From: CAMPKL01 sp963805925
Lineage (GTDB): Bacteria > Acidobacteriota > Terriglobia > Bryobacterales > UBA6623
Direction: 5' to 3'
DNA length: 64,000 nucleotides
NCBI GenBank assembly: GCA_963805925.1
Contig: CAWDWB010000010.1
Coordinates: 434,001 to 498,000, forward strand
Below, one piece after another: positions 44,309 through 52,425 of this stretch; position 1 is the stretch's first letter, and each line of letters begins with the position of its first letter. A model generated the notes under the pieces. The model ran no database searches and was not told the DNA's origin. It saw only the letters and a list, made by a program, of their open reading frames with translations. Made by a program: the position numbers and the translations under genes.

Positions 44309-44833
44309 TTAATCGTGCTTGTCATTCTCTCTGTAATCGATAGCCAGGGCAACGTCAGCTGGCTTGGTGAGCGAAAACGTCAGCGGCTTGGTGTTTTCCG
44401 TCTCTCCGGCCTCGGCAGAACTCGATTCGTCTTCGGCCGGCGGAACGATTACGTCGGTCTCAACGGGAAAAGACATACCGCCGTGAAATGTGACCGATTC
44501 AAGTTTCAGACCGACGCCGGCCTCAGGCACCGCAACCCCTACACCTGCGACGGGAGAGCCGACGACCGCAACCAACGTCTCCTTCTCAAAGGTTTTTCCT
44601 TCCGGATCCAGTTCTTGGCGGCGATAGTAGAGCGGTTCCGCTAGGATGCCGTCGAACGGTTCACCTGCCACGATGTCCGCCGCGTGTGCGGGCTCCACTA
44701 GCTTCACTTCGAGCGTAGTGCCTGCAGGCATCTCGAATGTATTTGGTATCTCTTCGGTAACGTAGGTGCGCCCGCAAGCGGCAAGGGCGATTGTGCAGAC
44801 TGCGATCAGTATAAGGGACGGGCGGGATCTCAT
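44309..44833 (-). CDS. Predicted lipoprotein, unknown function
   Basis: Protein of 174 residues with a lipoprotein signal (LIAVCTIALAACGRT, lipidation at about Cys20) and a beta-rich, acidic body (TTLEVKLVEPAHA, TLVAVVGSPVAGVGVAVPEAGVGLKLESV). The EVKLVEP segment resembles surface proteins whose body handles an ionic load, but no family was recognised. Ends convergent to the SDR gene, 14 bases between stops. Confidence 0.6.
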   Translation of the reverse strand: MRSRPSLILIAVCTIALAACGRTYVTEEIPNTFEMPAGTTLEVKLVEPAHAADIVAGEPFDGILAEPLYYRRQELDPEGKTFEKETLVAVVGSPVAGVGVAVPEAGVGLKLESVTFHGGMSFPVETDVIVPPAEDESSSAEAGETENTKPLTFSLTKPADVALAIDYRENDKHD

Positions 44834-44987
44834 AGAAGTTTTACTCCTGGTTTCGTATTAGAGTGCTCGTCTATTGGATCGGGAGCGAAAGTGATGTGTT
44901 ACATCGAACCTGTAACGCTACTTAGGGTCATCCCCTCTAGAGAAGTGAAGGGACGCATTAGTCCCTGTCGCAAACGGAGGCATTCAG

Positions 44988-45512
44988 ATGAAACGAAAAA
45001 TGCAAGTAATTCAAATAGCAGCAGGCGTCCTGGCACTGGTTCTTGCCGGACCTCTCGTGGCTGCCCACCATAAAACAGATGAGGCGGCGTCGCTCCTCGC
45101 TAGAATCGAGTCGAACATCGATGATATTCACACGCAGTCCGATCGGCTGATGACTTACGACCGGGCCCCCGAGCAATACGACTGGCAACTTCATGCCTCA
45201 GAACTGAATCGTATTAGGTCTGAGGCTGACGTAATCGCCGGCTTAGTGAAAGAGTTCAACGGCATCAAAGCTGATGCGACATATCGACAAAGGTACGCCT
45301 TTAATCAGGTCGTGAGCCTGATGGCCAAGATCTCTGACTCGACGGAGGGCGCCATTAAAGTTCTCAACGACAGCAAGAGTAAGGTTGAGATGGCGCATCC
45401 GGACTACACGTCGAAGGTCGAAGCGATCTTCGACACATCGGGCAAAGCGCTCTCTGTGCTTGATGTGGCTGAGTCTTGGTTCGAACTTCAAAAGTCTTGG
45501 AAGAGCGAATAA
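44988..45512 (+). CDS. Exported helical protein, unknown function
   Basis: Protein of 174 residues with a signal peptide (about 1-26, ending LVAAHH) and an all-helical mature domain (EAASLLARIESNIDDIHTQSDRL, HASELNRIRSEADVIAGLVKEF, VVSLMAKISDSTEGAIKVL). There are no cysteines in the mature part. No family recognised. A GGAGG site lies 8-9 bases before the ATG. Base composition is lower in GC than the neighbouring genes. A hairpin follows the stop. Confidence 0.72.
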   Translation: MKRKMQVIQIAAGVLALVLAGPLVAAHHKTDEAASLLARIESNIDDIHTQSDRLMTYDRAPEQYDWQLHASELNRIRSEADVIAGLVKEFNGIKADATYRQRYAFNQVVSLMAKISDSTEGAIKVLNDSKSKVEMAHPDYTSKVEAIFDTSGKALSVLDVAESWFELQKSWKSE

Positions 45513-45541
45513 TTACATCCGAGCTAGGTCTTGAAACTCGA

Positions 45542-45566
45542 AGCGGCGGCGGCCTTCGGCGCCGCT
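45542..45566. terminator. GC-rich hairpin between converging genes
   Basis: Stem AGCGGCG/CGCCGCT with an 11-base loop containing ccttcg, located between the stops at 45512 (plus) and 45568 (minus). It is strong but has no T-run on either side. Confidence 0.5.
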
Positions 45567-45567
45567 G

Positions 45568-46281
45568 CTACCTTAGCAACGCTTGGAGCGGTTCGCGGAT
45601 GGCGTCGGCCCAGATCTGATAGCCCCTCGCGTTGGGGTGCAGCAGGTCGGGCATGATGTCTGTCGGCAGCGTTCCGTCGGCTTCGAGGAACTTCTCGCCG
45701 ATGTCAAGGTAGTGGATGTGTTGACCGTCGTGCAGTTTGGCGATGGACTTGTTGATTTCAGCGACCTGCGCGCGATGAGCGGAGCCTTTTTCGGCACGTG
45801 GGAAGATCGCCAGCAGCAGGATGTGAGCGTCCGGGAAATCGCCGCGCAACTCCTGAACCACCGCCGTAACGCCTTCGATCACTTCGGGCGTCGTGTTGCG
45901 GGGCGTGCCGTCACGGTTCACCCCGGTGTTATTGGTCCCGATCATCAGCACGATGGCCTTCGGCTGGTAGCCTTCGGCTTCTCCGTTACGCAAGCGCCAC
46001 AGCACATGCTCGGTACGATCGCCGCCAATGCCGAAATTCGCAGCCTTTAGCGGAGCATATTCGCGGGCCCAAACCTCTTTGCCGCGCGTGCGCCAGCCGT
46101 CGGTAATCGAGTCGCCCATGAACAGGACGTCTATGCCGCCCTGCTTGGCTTCGGCGACGAACCCTTCATGGCGCCCGACCCAGTTAGCGTCCCGCGGGAC
46201 CGGTTCAGTGGCGGTGTTGGCGTAAGCGACTGCGGCGAGCAACAGAGCCAGGCCAATTATGGAGCGCGCGGGAATTCTCAT
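45568..46281 (-). CDS. Secreted SGNH-family esterase, platelet-activating-factor acetylhydrolase-like
   Basis: Exported SGNH hydrolase of 237 residues: signal peptide (IIGLALLLAAVAYA), block I VLFMGDSITDGWR (Ser), block II NFGIGGDRT (Gly), block III IGTNNT (Asn) and block V DLLHPNARGY (Asp/His). The motifs match the isoform-I PAF-acetylhydrolase-like group, often carbohydrate esterases that remove acetyl groups from plant or surface glycans. Substrate is inferred only. Confidence 0.92.
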   Translation of the reverse strand: MRIPARSIIGLALLLAAVAYANTATEPVPRDANWVGRHEGFVAEAKQGGIDVLFMGDSITDGWRTRGKEVWAREYAPLKAANFGIGGDRTEHVLWRLRNGEAEGYQPKAIVLMIGTNNTGVNRDGTPRNTTPEVIEGVTAVVQELRGDFPDAHILLLAIFPRAEKGSAHRAQVAEINKSIAKLHDGQHIHYLDIGEKFLEADGTLPTDIMPDLLHPNARGYQIWADAIREPLQALLR

Positions 46282-46320
46282 GGCGATCCATCGTATGCCA
46301 ATGTCCGGTTGGGCGCAAGC

Positions 46321-46824
46321 TCACTCCACCACCTTGATGTAGGTCGTTTCCGTATCGATCTGTTTGCCGACAAGGTAGCCGCCGACGCTCCCCGCACTCG
46401 CAATCCCTGCCCACGTGCCCAAGAAGCCGCCGGCGGTTTGGTCAGCGGTTACGGTCGCTATGTAGGCGCCTCCGATGACGCCGGATATCACGCCGACAGT
46501 CGTGCCGATGGCTCGCGCCCCTCTGCGGCTGCGCCTCTCCACCTTGAGCAGGGTGACGGACTCGCGCGGGATTGGAGTGTAGCCCTTGGGGTGAGCGGAC
46601 GTGTCCGATGTCTTTTTGACGTCGAGGACGAGTGCGTCTTCACGCACGGTGATCGTTTCGCCTGAAATCACGGCGCCGTCCGGCAGCGCCATCTGTACCT
46701 TCTGGTTGCCGATGAGGGACGCCAGTTCGCCCCATTTGAGTTCGACCGGTCTGGCTGGTTGCTGGGCGCAAAGGGCCGGCAGCGTCAGCAATAACAGAGC
46801 GGGCAGTACCGTTAGCTTGGACAT
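46321..46824 (-). CDS. Exported protein with glycine-rich membrane segment
   Basis: Protein of 167 residues with a signal peptide (MSKLTVLPALLLLTLPALCAQ), a small beta-domain (VQMALPDGAVISGETITVREDALVLDV) and a glycine-zipper-like hydrophobic segment (IGTTVGVISGVIGGAYIATV, then GGFLGTWAGIASAGSVGGYLVG). Such zippers sit in the outer membrane or as helical hairpins in the envelope. No family recognised. A 390-base gap lies upstream, towards the divergent NHL gene. Confidence 0.68.
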   Translation of the reverse strand: MSKLTVLPALLLLTLPALCAQQPARPVELKWGELASLIGNQKVQMALPDGAVISGETITVREDALVLDVKKTSDTSAHPKGYTPIPRESVTLLKVERRSRRGARAIGTTVGVISGVIGGAYIATVTADQTAGGFLGTWAGIASAGSVGGYLVGKQIDTETTYIKVVE

Positions 46825-47214
46825 GGTTCCGTTCTCCTCTTCTACAAGGGACTGTGTGAAACGGAACGGAATTAGCTCACGCGACGGGATTTCATTTTGG
46901 ATGACGTTGACGTCGGGGATGTGTTGCCGCTCATTGACTGCGGGCCGTCGTTAGTTCCAGCTTAGTAGTGTGTGCAATGGGAGACACCCCTGACTGCTGT
47001 CATCGAACTCCGCCGAACCCCTCCGAACTCACCAGTGCCGCAGGTCCGTGGCGGTCACCGGTAGCTATCGAATACGCCGAAGAAGCGGGTGGATCGTGTA
47101 TATTGCGGTGTGCTTGTTTGGCCCTGTTTCGTGGTCTGGCGATATCAAGTCCGTGAAACTTGGCGAACTGTGCGAAACGCGTCGCGTCGATTTGCCTAAC
47201 GAACGGAGAACCAG
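46825..47214. other. Divergent intergenic region with a 10-base-spaced direct repeat
   Basis: A 390-base region between the glycine-zipper gene and the NHL gene. No convincing gene: the open frame at 46968-47156 has an odd composition and no ribosome binding site. It holds three CGAAC units at 47004, 47014 and 47024, exactly ten bases apart (one helical turn), which could be a regulator site. It presumably carries the promoters of both flanking genes. Confidence 0.5.
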
Positions 47215-48351
47215 ATGACATGCAAGAGGATTCATAAGATTGTGGGCGAGGGGGGCGATCATCGTGCCGGGATCGTTCTGGCGACGTTATTGGCAATCTC
47301 CTTGGCGGTCTTTGCTCCCGCGTTGGTTGCACAGGACACCACCGCACTCAACGTCCATTCGGACCCGAATTGGTGGCATCCCCCGCAGGGTAAGTTGGTC
47401 GGCCAGGTGAGTGCGGTTTCGGTCGGTCCGGATGGATCCGTATGGGTATTGCATCGCCCCAGGTCCCTGCCCCAACAGGACCGGGCCAAGGCTGCACCAC
47501 CTGTACTCAAGTACGACAAGGACGGCCGGTTTCTGGCCGGATACGGCGGTTCCGGAGACGGTTATGATTGGCCGGAGGTCGAACACAGCCTCGCGGTCGA
47601 TGGGAAGGGACATTTCTGGGTATCGGGGAGTTTCCGCAACGATCCCGCCCGAGCCGACGACGCAATCCTGGAGTTCGACGGGGACGGAAAGTTCGTCAAG
47701 CAGATCGGCAAAAAAGGAGCCAGTCAAGGCGACTCCGATACCAAGAACGTCCGCGCGGCTTCGGACATCTTCATCGATGATGCAGCCAGTGAGGTCTACG
47801 TCTCTGACGGATACGCGAATCACCGCGTCATCGTGTTCGACCAGGCTACCGGCGCTTTCAAACGCATGTGGGGCGCTTTCGGCACTCAGCCACCCGCTCT
47901 GCCTCCGGCCGGCGGATCGACGGTAACGGCGGCCGGCAATCAAGATGCGCCTTTCTTTGAAGGCCTGCATGGCATCGAAATGTCTGCGGATGGTCTCGTC
48001 TATGTTGCGGACCGCACCCATCAGAGGATCCAAATTTTCAGTCCCGACGGTAAGTACCAGAAGCAATTTTCCGTCGCCGAAGGGCTGAAATCACCCCTGA
48101 CCGCATCCGGAATCGCTTTTTCAGCCGACCCCGAACAGCGCTACGTGTTCGTTTCGGACTTCGGGAACTCTCAGGTGCTTGCCTTCGACCGGAAAACCCT
48201 CAAGCAACTTATTGCCATTGGGGGCGGCGATGATGACTTCCAAGTCGAGATGACGGGCCCTCACCTCATCGCGGCTGGCCCCGACGGCTCGCTCTATGTG
48301 GCGGAGGTCCAGGGCAGAAAGGTGCGGCGCTTCACGTTCACCGAGAAGTAA
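47215..48351 (+). CDS. Secreted NHL-repeat beta-propeller protein
   Basis: Exported protein of 378 residues. After a signal peptide (LATLLAISLAVFAPALVAQ) come NHL-type repeats: GPDGSVWVLHRP, AVDGKGHFWVSG, EVYVSDGYANHRVIVFD, LVYVADRTHQRIQIFSPDGKY, YVFVSDFGNSQVLAFD and GSLYVAEVQGRKVRRF. This gives a six-bladed propeller similar to peptidyl-alpha-hydroxyglycine alpha-amidating lyase-like proteins. Enzymatic activity cannot be claimed. GGAGA lies before the ATG. Confidence 0.85.
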   Translation: MTCKRIHKIVGEGGDHRAGIVLATLLAISLAVFAPALVAQDTTALNVHSDPNWWHPPQGKLVGQVSAVSVGPDGSVWVLHRPRSLPQQDRAKAAPPVLKYDKDGRFLAGYGGSGDGYDWPEVEHSLAVDGKGHFWVSGSFRNDPARADDAILEFDGDGKFVKQIGKKGASQGDSDTKNVRAASDIFIDDAASEVYVSDGYANHRVIVFDQATGAFKRMWGAFGTQPPALPPAGGSTVTAAGNQDAPFFEGLHGIEMSADGLVYVADRTHQRIQIFSPDGKYQKQFSVAEGLKSPLTASGIAFSADPEQRYVFVSDFGNSQVLAFDRKTLKQLIAIGGGDDDFQVEMTGPHLIAAGPDGSLYVAEVQGRKVRRFTFTEK

Positions 48352-48542
48352 CGCCCCAGAACGGAGGAATTTCTTCAGCGCACGGGAGTCGGAGGCCCGG
48401 GCGGGCGAATCCCTCCCCCCGGCTAGGAGTGCTGTCCAAGGGCTCAGCGTTCACAATAGTAATTGAGGCCGTCCCGGTTTTCCTTCAGTGGGTGAGCATG
48501 GAGGAAATTGGCGGCTTGCACGGTCACCACTAGATTTCTGAT

Positions 48543-49811
48543 ATGCCGCATCGAGAGGAGAAGCTTGGTTTCAATGGGACTTGGTCGATGGCGGTCGGCG
48601 GCATGGTCGGCGGCGGCATCTTCTCGACCCTGGGCGTTGTGGTCGGAATCGCGGGGGCGTGGGCATGGCTGAGTTTCGCGACTGCAGGCCTCATTGCGCT
48701 GGCGGCAGGGTACAGCTACGTCAAACTGGCTGCACTTTACGGTGAAGGCGGCGGCGCGTTCACGTTTCTGCGTAAGATCAACGCGAATGAGTTCGCCGGC
48801 AGCCTCTCATGGGTTCTGATCGTCGGCTATGTTCTAACAAACGCCGTGTATGCGTTCACGTTTGGACAGTACCTGGGCAACGTCGTGGGCTTTGGGCCGT
48901 GGTTCCCACGAGCTACCGCCGTCGCGATAACGGCGGTGTTTGTGGGGCTCAATCTTCGCGGCGTCGGTGAGGCTGGCGGCGTTGAGGTGTTTCTGGTTTG
49001 GTTCAAGTTGGCGGTTCTGACGGCGCTCGCTGGTTGGGGATTGGCGGAGTGGGATCCTGCGATGCTCTCGCGTGGAGTGCCCAATGCCGGGATTGCTTCC
49101 GCGCTATTTGGCGGCGCGTCTATCTTCATGGCTTACGAAGGCTTTCAGTTGCTGACTTACGACTACGACGACATTGAGAATCCCGGCAAGACGCTGCCGC
49201 GAGCGGTGCTCTCGGCGATCGTTGTCGTCATCATGGTCTATATTCTCGTTGCGCTCGGTACGGCGACTCTGATCGGAGCGGACGCGGTTGTGAAGAACAA
49301 GGAAGTCGCCCTGGCCATTGCCGGGCAGAAGGCGCTGGGAACCTTTGGGTTGGTGCTGGTCACGGTCGCGGCGGCGTTTTCTACCGGATCGGCCATCAAT
49401 GCGACGCTCTTTGCCACCGCTCGACTCGCGCACAGCGTGGCTCACGCCGGGGAACTGCCCGCCGCGCTGGGTCAGAAAAATGGAGCTGGTATACCGGATC
49501 GCGCCGTGATTGGACTAGGAGCGGCGGCAGCGGCGCTTGCGGCTATTGGAACGCTCACCACACTTGTGGAGGCAGCCAGCTTCGCATTCCTATTCACGTT
49601 TTGTGTGGTCTGCGGACTCGCTTATCGCCAGAGGGCAGGCTTACGCATCGTCACAGGGTTCGGAGTATTGGCCGGCGCGGCGGCTTCGGTTGCGTTGGCG
49701 GTACGTCTGACTGAGACTGACCCTTTGGCGCTCGTCTGCCTGGTGTTGTTGGTGCTGTTCGCCGTCTTTGGGCGTCCAATTCTTCTGCGTCACACGCGGA
49801 CGGAACACTGA
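48543..49811 (+). CDS. APC-superfamily amino acid permease
   Basis: Membrane protein of 422 residues with about 12 helices and the APC start GTWSMAVGGMVGGGIFSTLG, followed by SALFGGASIFMAYEGFQLL in the sixth helix region and FSTGSAINATLFATARLA. APC carriers move amino acids or amines with protons or sodium. Substrate not readable. No ribosome binding site directly before the ATG at 48543. The 191-base gap after the NHL gene suggests its own promoter. Confidence 0.9.
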   Translation: MPHREEKLGFNGTWSMAVGGMVGGGIFSTLGVVVGIAGAWAWLSFATAGLIALAAGYSYVKLAALYGEGGGAFTFLRKINANEFAGSLSWVLIVGYVLTNAVYAFTFGQYLGNVVGFGPWFPRATAVAITAVFVGLNLRGVGEAGGVEVFLVWFKLAVLTALAGWGLAEWDPAMLSRGVPNAGIASALFGGASIFMAYEGFQLLTYDYDDIENPGKTLPRAVLSAIVVVIMVYILVALGTATLIGADAVVKNKEVALAIAGQKALGTFGLVLVTVAAAFSTGSAINATLFATARLAHSVAHAGELPAALGQKNGAGIPDRAVIGLGAAAAALAAIGTLTTLVEAASFAFLFTFCVVCGLAYRQRAGLRIVTGFGVLAGAAASVALAVRLTETDPLALVCLVLLVLFAVFGRPILLRHTRTEH

Positions 49812-49996
49812 ACGCACGTGTAGGCTAGCTGAGAGGCGCAGGAATTGCCCCTCCAACGAAGAATCCAGCGCTGTACCATTTGCCAACCAGACGAAAACGG
49901 GAGACTGCCCGGCCCCGGTCAGTTTCACAACAGCGGCTGGAAGCGAATTACCTGACGGTCCCTAGCGCCCGGATAGCCGGGGGAATGGACTTCGTC

Positions 49997-50851
49997 TCAA
50001 TGCGTCATCGCGTACACGATGTAGTTGACGCCTAGGCGGATGGCCAGGGTGGCGCGGTCTGACGGATATCTCGGATCGTCGGCCCACTCCCAGGCGTCGC
50101 CTAGGTCGGAATTGTACGAGATGGCCACCATCAGGCGGTTGTCGTCGTCGTAGATGCCGCGCCAGTGCGCTCCTTTTCCGTCGTTTGGCCCAGTGGAATG
50201 GATGGGCCGTTTGTAGCCCTCCGCTAGGTGGGCCCAGCCGGGCACTTGGGAGCGATCGTCCAAGTCGTAAAACGCGTGGAACACGGGGTCGTCATCCGGG
50301 ACGTCCACGATAGGCCGATCCGGGAAGGTCATCTTCATGGTGCGGGCAAAGACTTCCCACTCGTACTGGCCGTGCAGGTCGTCGGCCATGAAGAAGCCGC
50401 CGCGCAGCAGGTATTCGCGTAAGACCTGGGCTTGCGCTTCCGTGACTCCCCATTCGCCGACCTGAACGGCATAGATCCAGGGCCAGTTGAAGATGTCGTC
50501 CGAGTCGAGATCGACCACTTGTTCCACTGAACGTATGTCAATGCCGGTGAGCCGGCGCACGGCGAGGGCAAAGTAGCGGTCGGCGCGCGGGTAGTCCTGC
50601 GTCCACAGAGAAAGGCCGAGCCGGTAGTCTCCCTGGTAGCGCGGGTAGTAGCCGTCGTCGACGCCGCCGCCCGGGAACATCAGCCGGGCGAAGGTGAACT
50701 CTGTTTGTTGCTGATAGTCCGCGGGAAGCGGAATATTGCCGGGGACGTATTCGACGCCCGGGTATTCACGAAAGGGCCGTCCGAGGGCGTGGAGCGAGAC
50801 GATCACGGCAATGCCGCATAAGACGGCCCGGACTGACGTGTTCCACTGCAT
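49997..50851 (-). CDS. DUF4159-domain exported protein
   Basis: Protein of 284 residues with an N-terminal membrane or signal segment (VLCGIAVIVSLHALG) and a DUF4159-type domain: FTFARLMFPGG, YPRYQGDYRLGLSLWTQDYPRADRYF, NWPWIYAVQVGEWGVTEAQ, REYLLRGGFFMADDLHG. The fold resembles class I glutamine amidotransferase-like domains, and the family often accompanies membrane MoxR/BatA-type operons, none of which is seen here. The ATG at 50851 (MQWNTSV) was taken; the frame continues to 50893. It follows the RidA gene by 56 bases. Confidence 0.82.
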   Translation of the reverse strand: MQWNTSVRAVLCGIAVIVSLHALGRPFREYPGVEYVPGNIPLPADYQQQTEFTFARLMFPGGGVDDGYYPRYQGDYRLGLSLWTQDYPRADRYFALAVRRLTGIDIRSVEQVVDLDSDDIFNWPWIYAVQVGEWGVTEAQAQVLREYLLRGGFFMADDLHGQYEWEVFARTMKMTFPDRPIVDVPDDDPVFHAFYDLDDRSQVPGWAHLAEGYKRPIHSTGPNDGKGAHWRGIYDDDNRLMVAISYNSDLGDAWEWADDPRYPSDRATLAIRLGVNYIVYAMTH

Positions 50852-50907
50852 CCCGCTCCGTTGCCTAACGATAGCACCGGGGATGGGGGACAATTGGGCG
50901 GGCCGAT

Positions 50908-51288
50908 CTAGGGTTTGTAGGCGACGCAGTCGATCTCGACTTTGATGCCCTGCCCCGGCAGCGTGGCCTGCACCGTCGTGCGCGCCGGCTTGGCCGCGCC
51001 GAAAAATTCGTCGTAGACCGCGTTCATCTCAGCGAAGTCGCGGATGTCGCTCAAGAACACCGAGCATTTCACCACGTCTTCGATGCCGGCGCCGGCCGCC
51101 TCGAGGATCGCCTGGATGTTCTCGATCGTGCGGCGCGTCTCATCAGCCACCGTGCCGACGATGAACTGATTCGTGGCCGGGTCGAGCGAGGCCTGCCCCG
51201 AAACATAGATGAAGCCGCCCGCCTTGACGGCGTGCGAGTATGGCCCTTGCGGCTTGGGGCCGCCCGGCGCGGTGATGCGTTCGATCAT
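50908..51288 (-). CDS. ridA: RidA-family reactive enamine/imine deaminase
   Basis: Rid/YjgF protein of 126 residues: GPYSHAVKAGGFIYVSGQ, then a conserved Arg-containing ARTTVQATLPG and VEIDCVAYKP. RidA hydrolyses the toxic 2-aminoacrylate-type enamines released by PLP-dependent dehydratases. It lies eight bases after the D-serine/threonine lyase-like gene, which makes this role likely here. It is the second of the pair in the transcript. Confidence 0.95.
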   Translation of the reverse strand: MIERITAPGGPKPQGPYSHAVKAGGFIYVSGQASLDPATNQFIVGTVADETRRTIENIQAILEAAGAGIEDVVKCSVFLSDIRDFAEMNAVYDEFFGAAKPARTTVQATLPGQGIKVEIDCVAYKP

Positions 51289-51296
51289 GAAGGCTC

Positions 51297-52403
51297 CTAT
51301 TGCAGTTTGCCGCGGCCGCGCACGTCCCAGACATGATCCACACGGTCGCCGCGGATTCCGTACATCTTCTCATGCAGGTTGACGCAGACGCAGACATGAT
51401 TCGGAATCACACGCACGCGGTCGCCGATGCGCGGCCGCTCGACGGAATCGCGGAAGTCGACGTGGGCGTGCTCCTCGTTCAGCTTGTAGATACGCGCCTC
51501 GGGCGCCTCGACGATGCGGCCAAACAGCGGCGGCTCTTGACCAGGAATACGATCCGAGCTGAGCGTCTTGGAACCGCCGTCGAGCATCGCGAAGCCTTCG
51601 CGTGGCGTGGAGACGATAGTGGTCAGCACGGACGCTGCGCAGTCTTCCCAGGTGCAGTGCCCGGCGGCGACTAAGTCGCCGTCGTTAAAGACGTAGGTGC
51701 CAGGGCGAATCTCGGTCAATCCCTCGATCTCGTGCGAGCGGAACAGCGTCGGCGACGAACCGCCGCTTACGATCCCCAGCGGCAGTCCGGCGCGCTGGAA
51801 ATCCTCGTACAAGTGGGCGACGCCCTGACGCACTTCGTCGAACTTCGATTCAGCATCCTTGTCGGGTGGCCACACGTTGCCTGGGTAAAAGTTGACGCCC
51901 GCAAGCTCCAAGTGCGGCGACGCATTGACGTGCGCCGCCAATCGCATTAGCTCCGACCCCGGCAGCAAGCCGACGCGGTTCATGCCCAGGTTGGCCTCAA
52001 CCAGCGCGCCGAACCGTAGGCCTTTCTCCGCGGCCATCTCGGCCAACCCATCGGCGACCTCGAACGAATCAAAGGCGACTGTGATGCGCGTGTGCCTTGC
52101 GACTTCCGCTAGGCGCTCAAGCTTCTTGCGGCCCAACACCGGGTACGCCACCAGCAGGTCGGGCGTGCCGCTGGCCAGCATCACCTCGGCTTCGGTGGTT
52201 TTCGCGACCGTCAGCCCCACGGCGCCGCGATCGAGCTGCATCTTGCCGATCTCAGGCGTCTTGTGGGTCTTGGTGTGCGGCCGCAGGCGCAAGTTGTGTT
52301 CACGTGCGTAGGTCGCGACGCGGTCGAGATTGCGTTCGAGCCGATCGAGATCGATCAGCAGCGCGGGCGTTTCGAGATCATTCACGGTTGCGGGATCGGC
52401 CAT
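51297..52403 (-). CDS. D-threonine aldolase / D-serine dehydratase-like PLP enzyme
   Basis: Alanine-racemase-fold protein of 368 residues. The PLP lysine is Lys45 in RPHTKTHK; the C-terminal domain carries the metal site NHVCVCVNL (His-x-Cys), as in D-serine dehydratase and D-threonine aldolase. These enzymes cleave or dehydrate D-amino acids. The directly following ridA favours the dehydratase (enamine-forming) reaction, as inference. The ATG at 52403 begins the fold. It is 22 bases behind the GH67 gene. Confidence 0.9.
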   Translation of the reverse strand: MADPATVNDLETPALLIDLDRLERNLDRVATYAREHNLRLRPHTKTHKTPEIGKMQLDRGAVGLTVAKTTEAEVMLASGTPDLLVAYPVLGRKKLERLAEVARHTRITVAFDSFEVADGLAEMAAEKGLRFGALVEANLGMNRVGLLPGSELMRLAAHVNASPHLELAGVNFYPGNVWPPDKDAESKFDEVRQGVAHLYEDFQRAGLPLGIVSGGSSPTLFRSHEIEGLTEIRPGTYVFNDGDLVAAGHCTWEDCAASVLTTIVSTPREGFAMLDGGSKTLSSDRIPGQEPPLFGRIVEAPEARIYKLNEEHAHVDFRDSVERPRIGDRVRVIPNHVCVCVNLHEKMYGIRGDRVDHVWDVRGRGKLQ

Positions 52404-52425
52404 CCTCGCCAGCTTAGCCAAAACC

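Noticed and set aside
46968..47156. Small open frame of 62 codons
   Set aside because: No ribosome binding site, Cys/Pro-rich sequence without pattern, and it lies in a probable promoter region.
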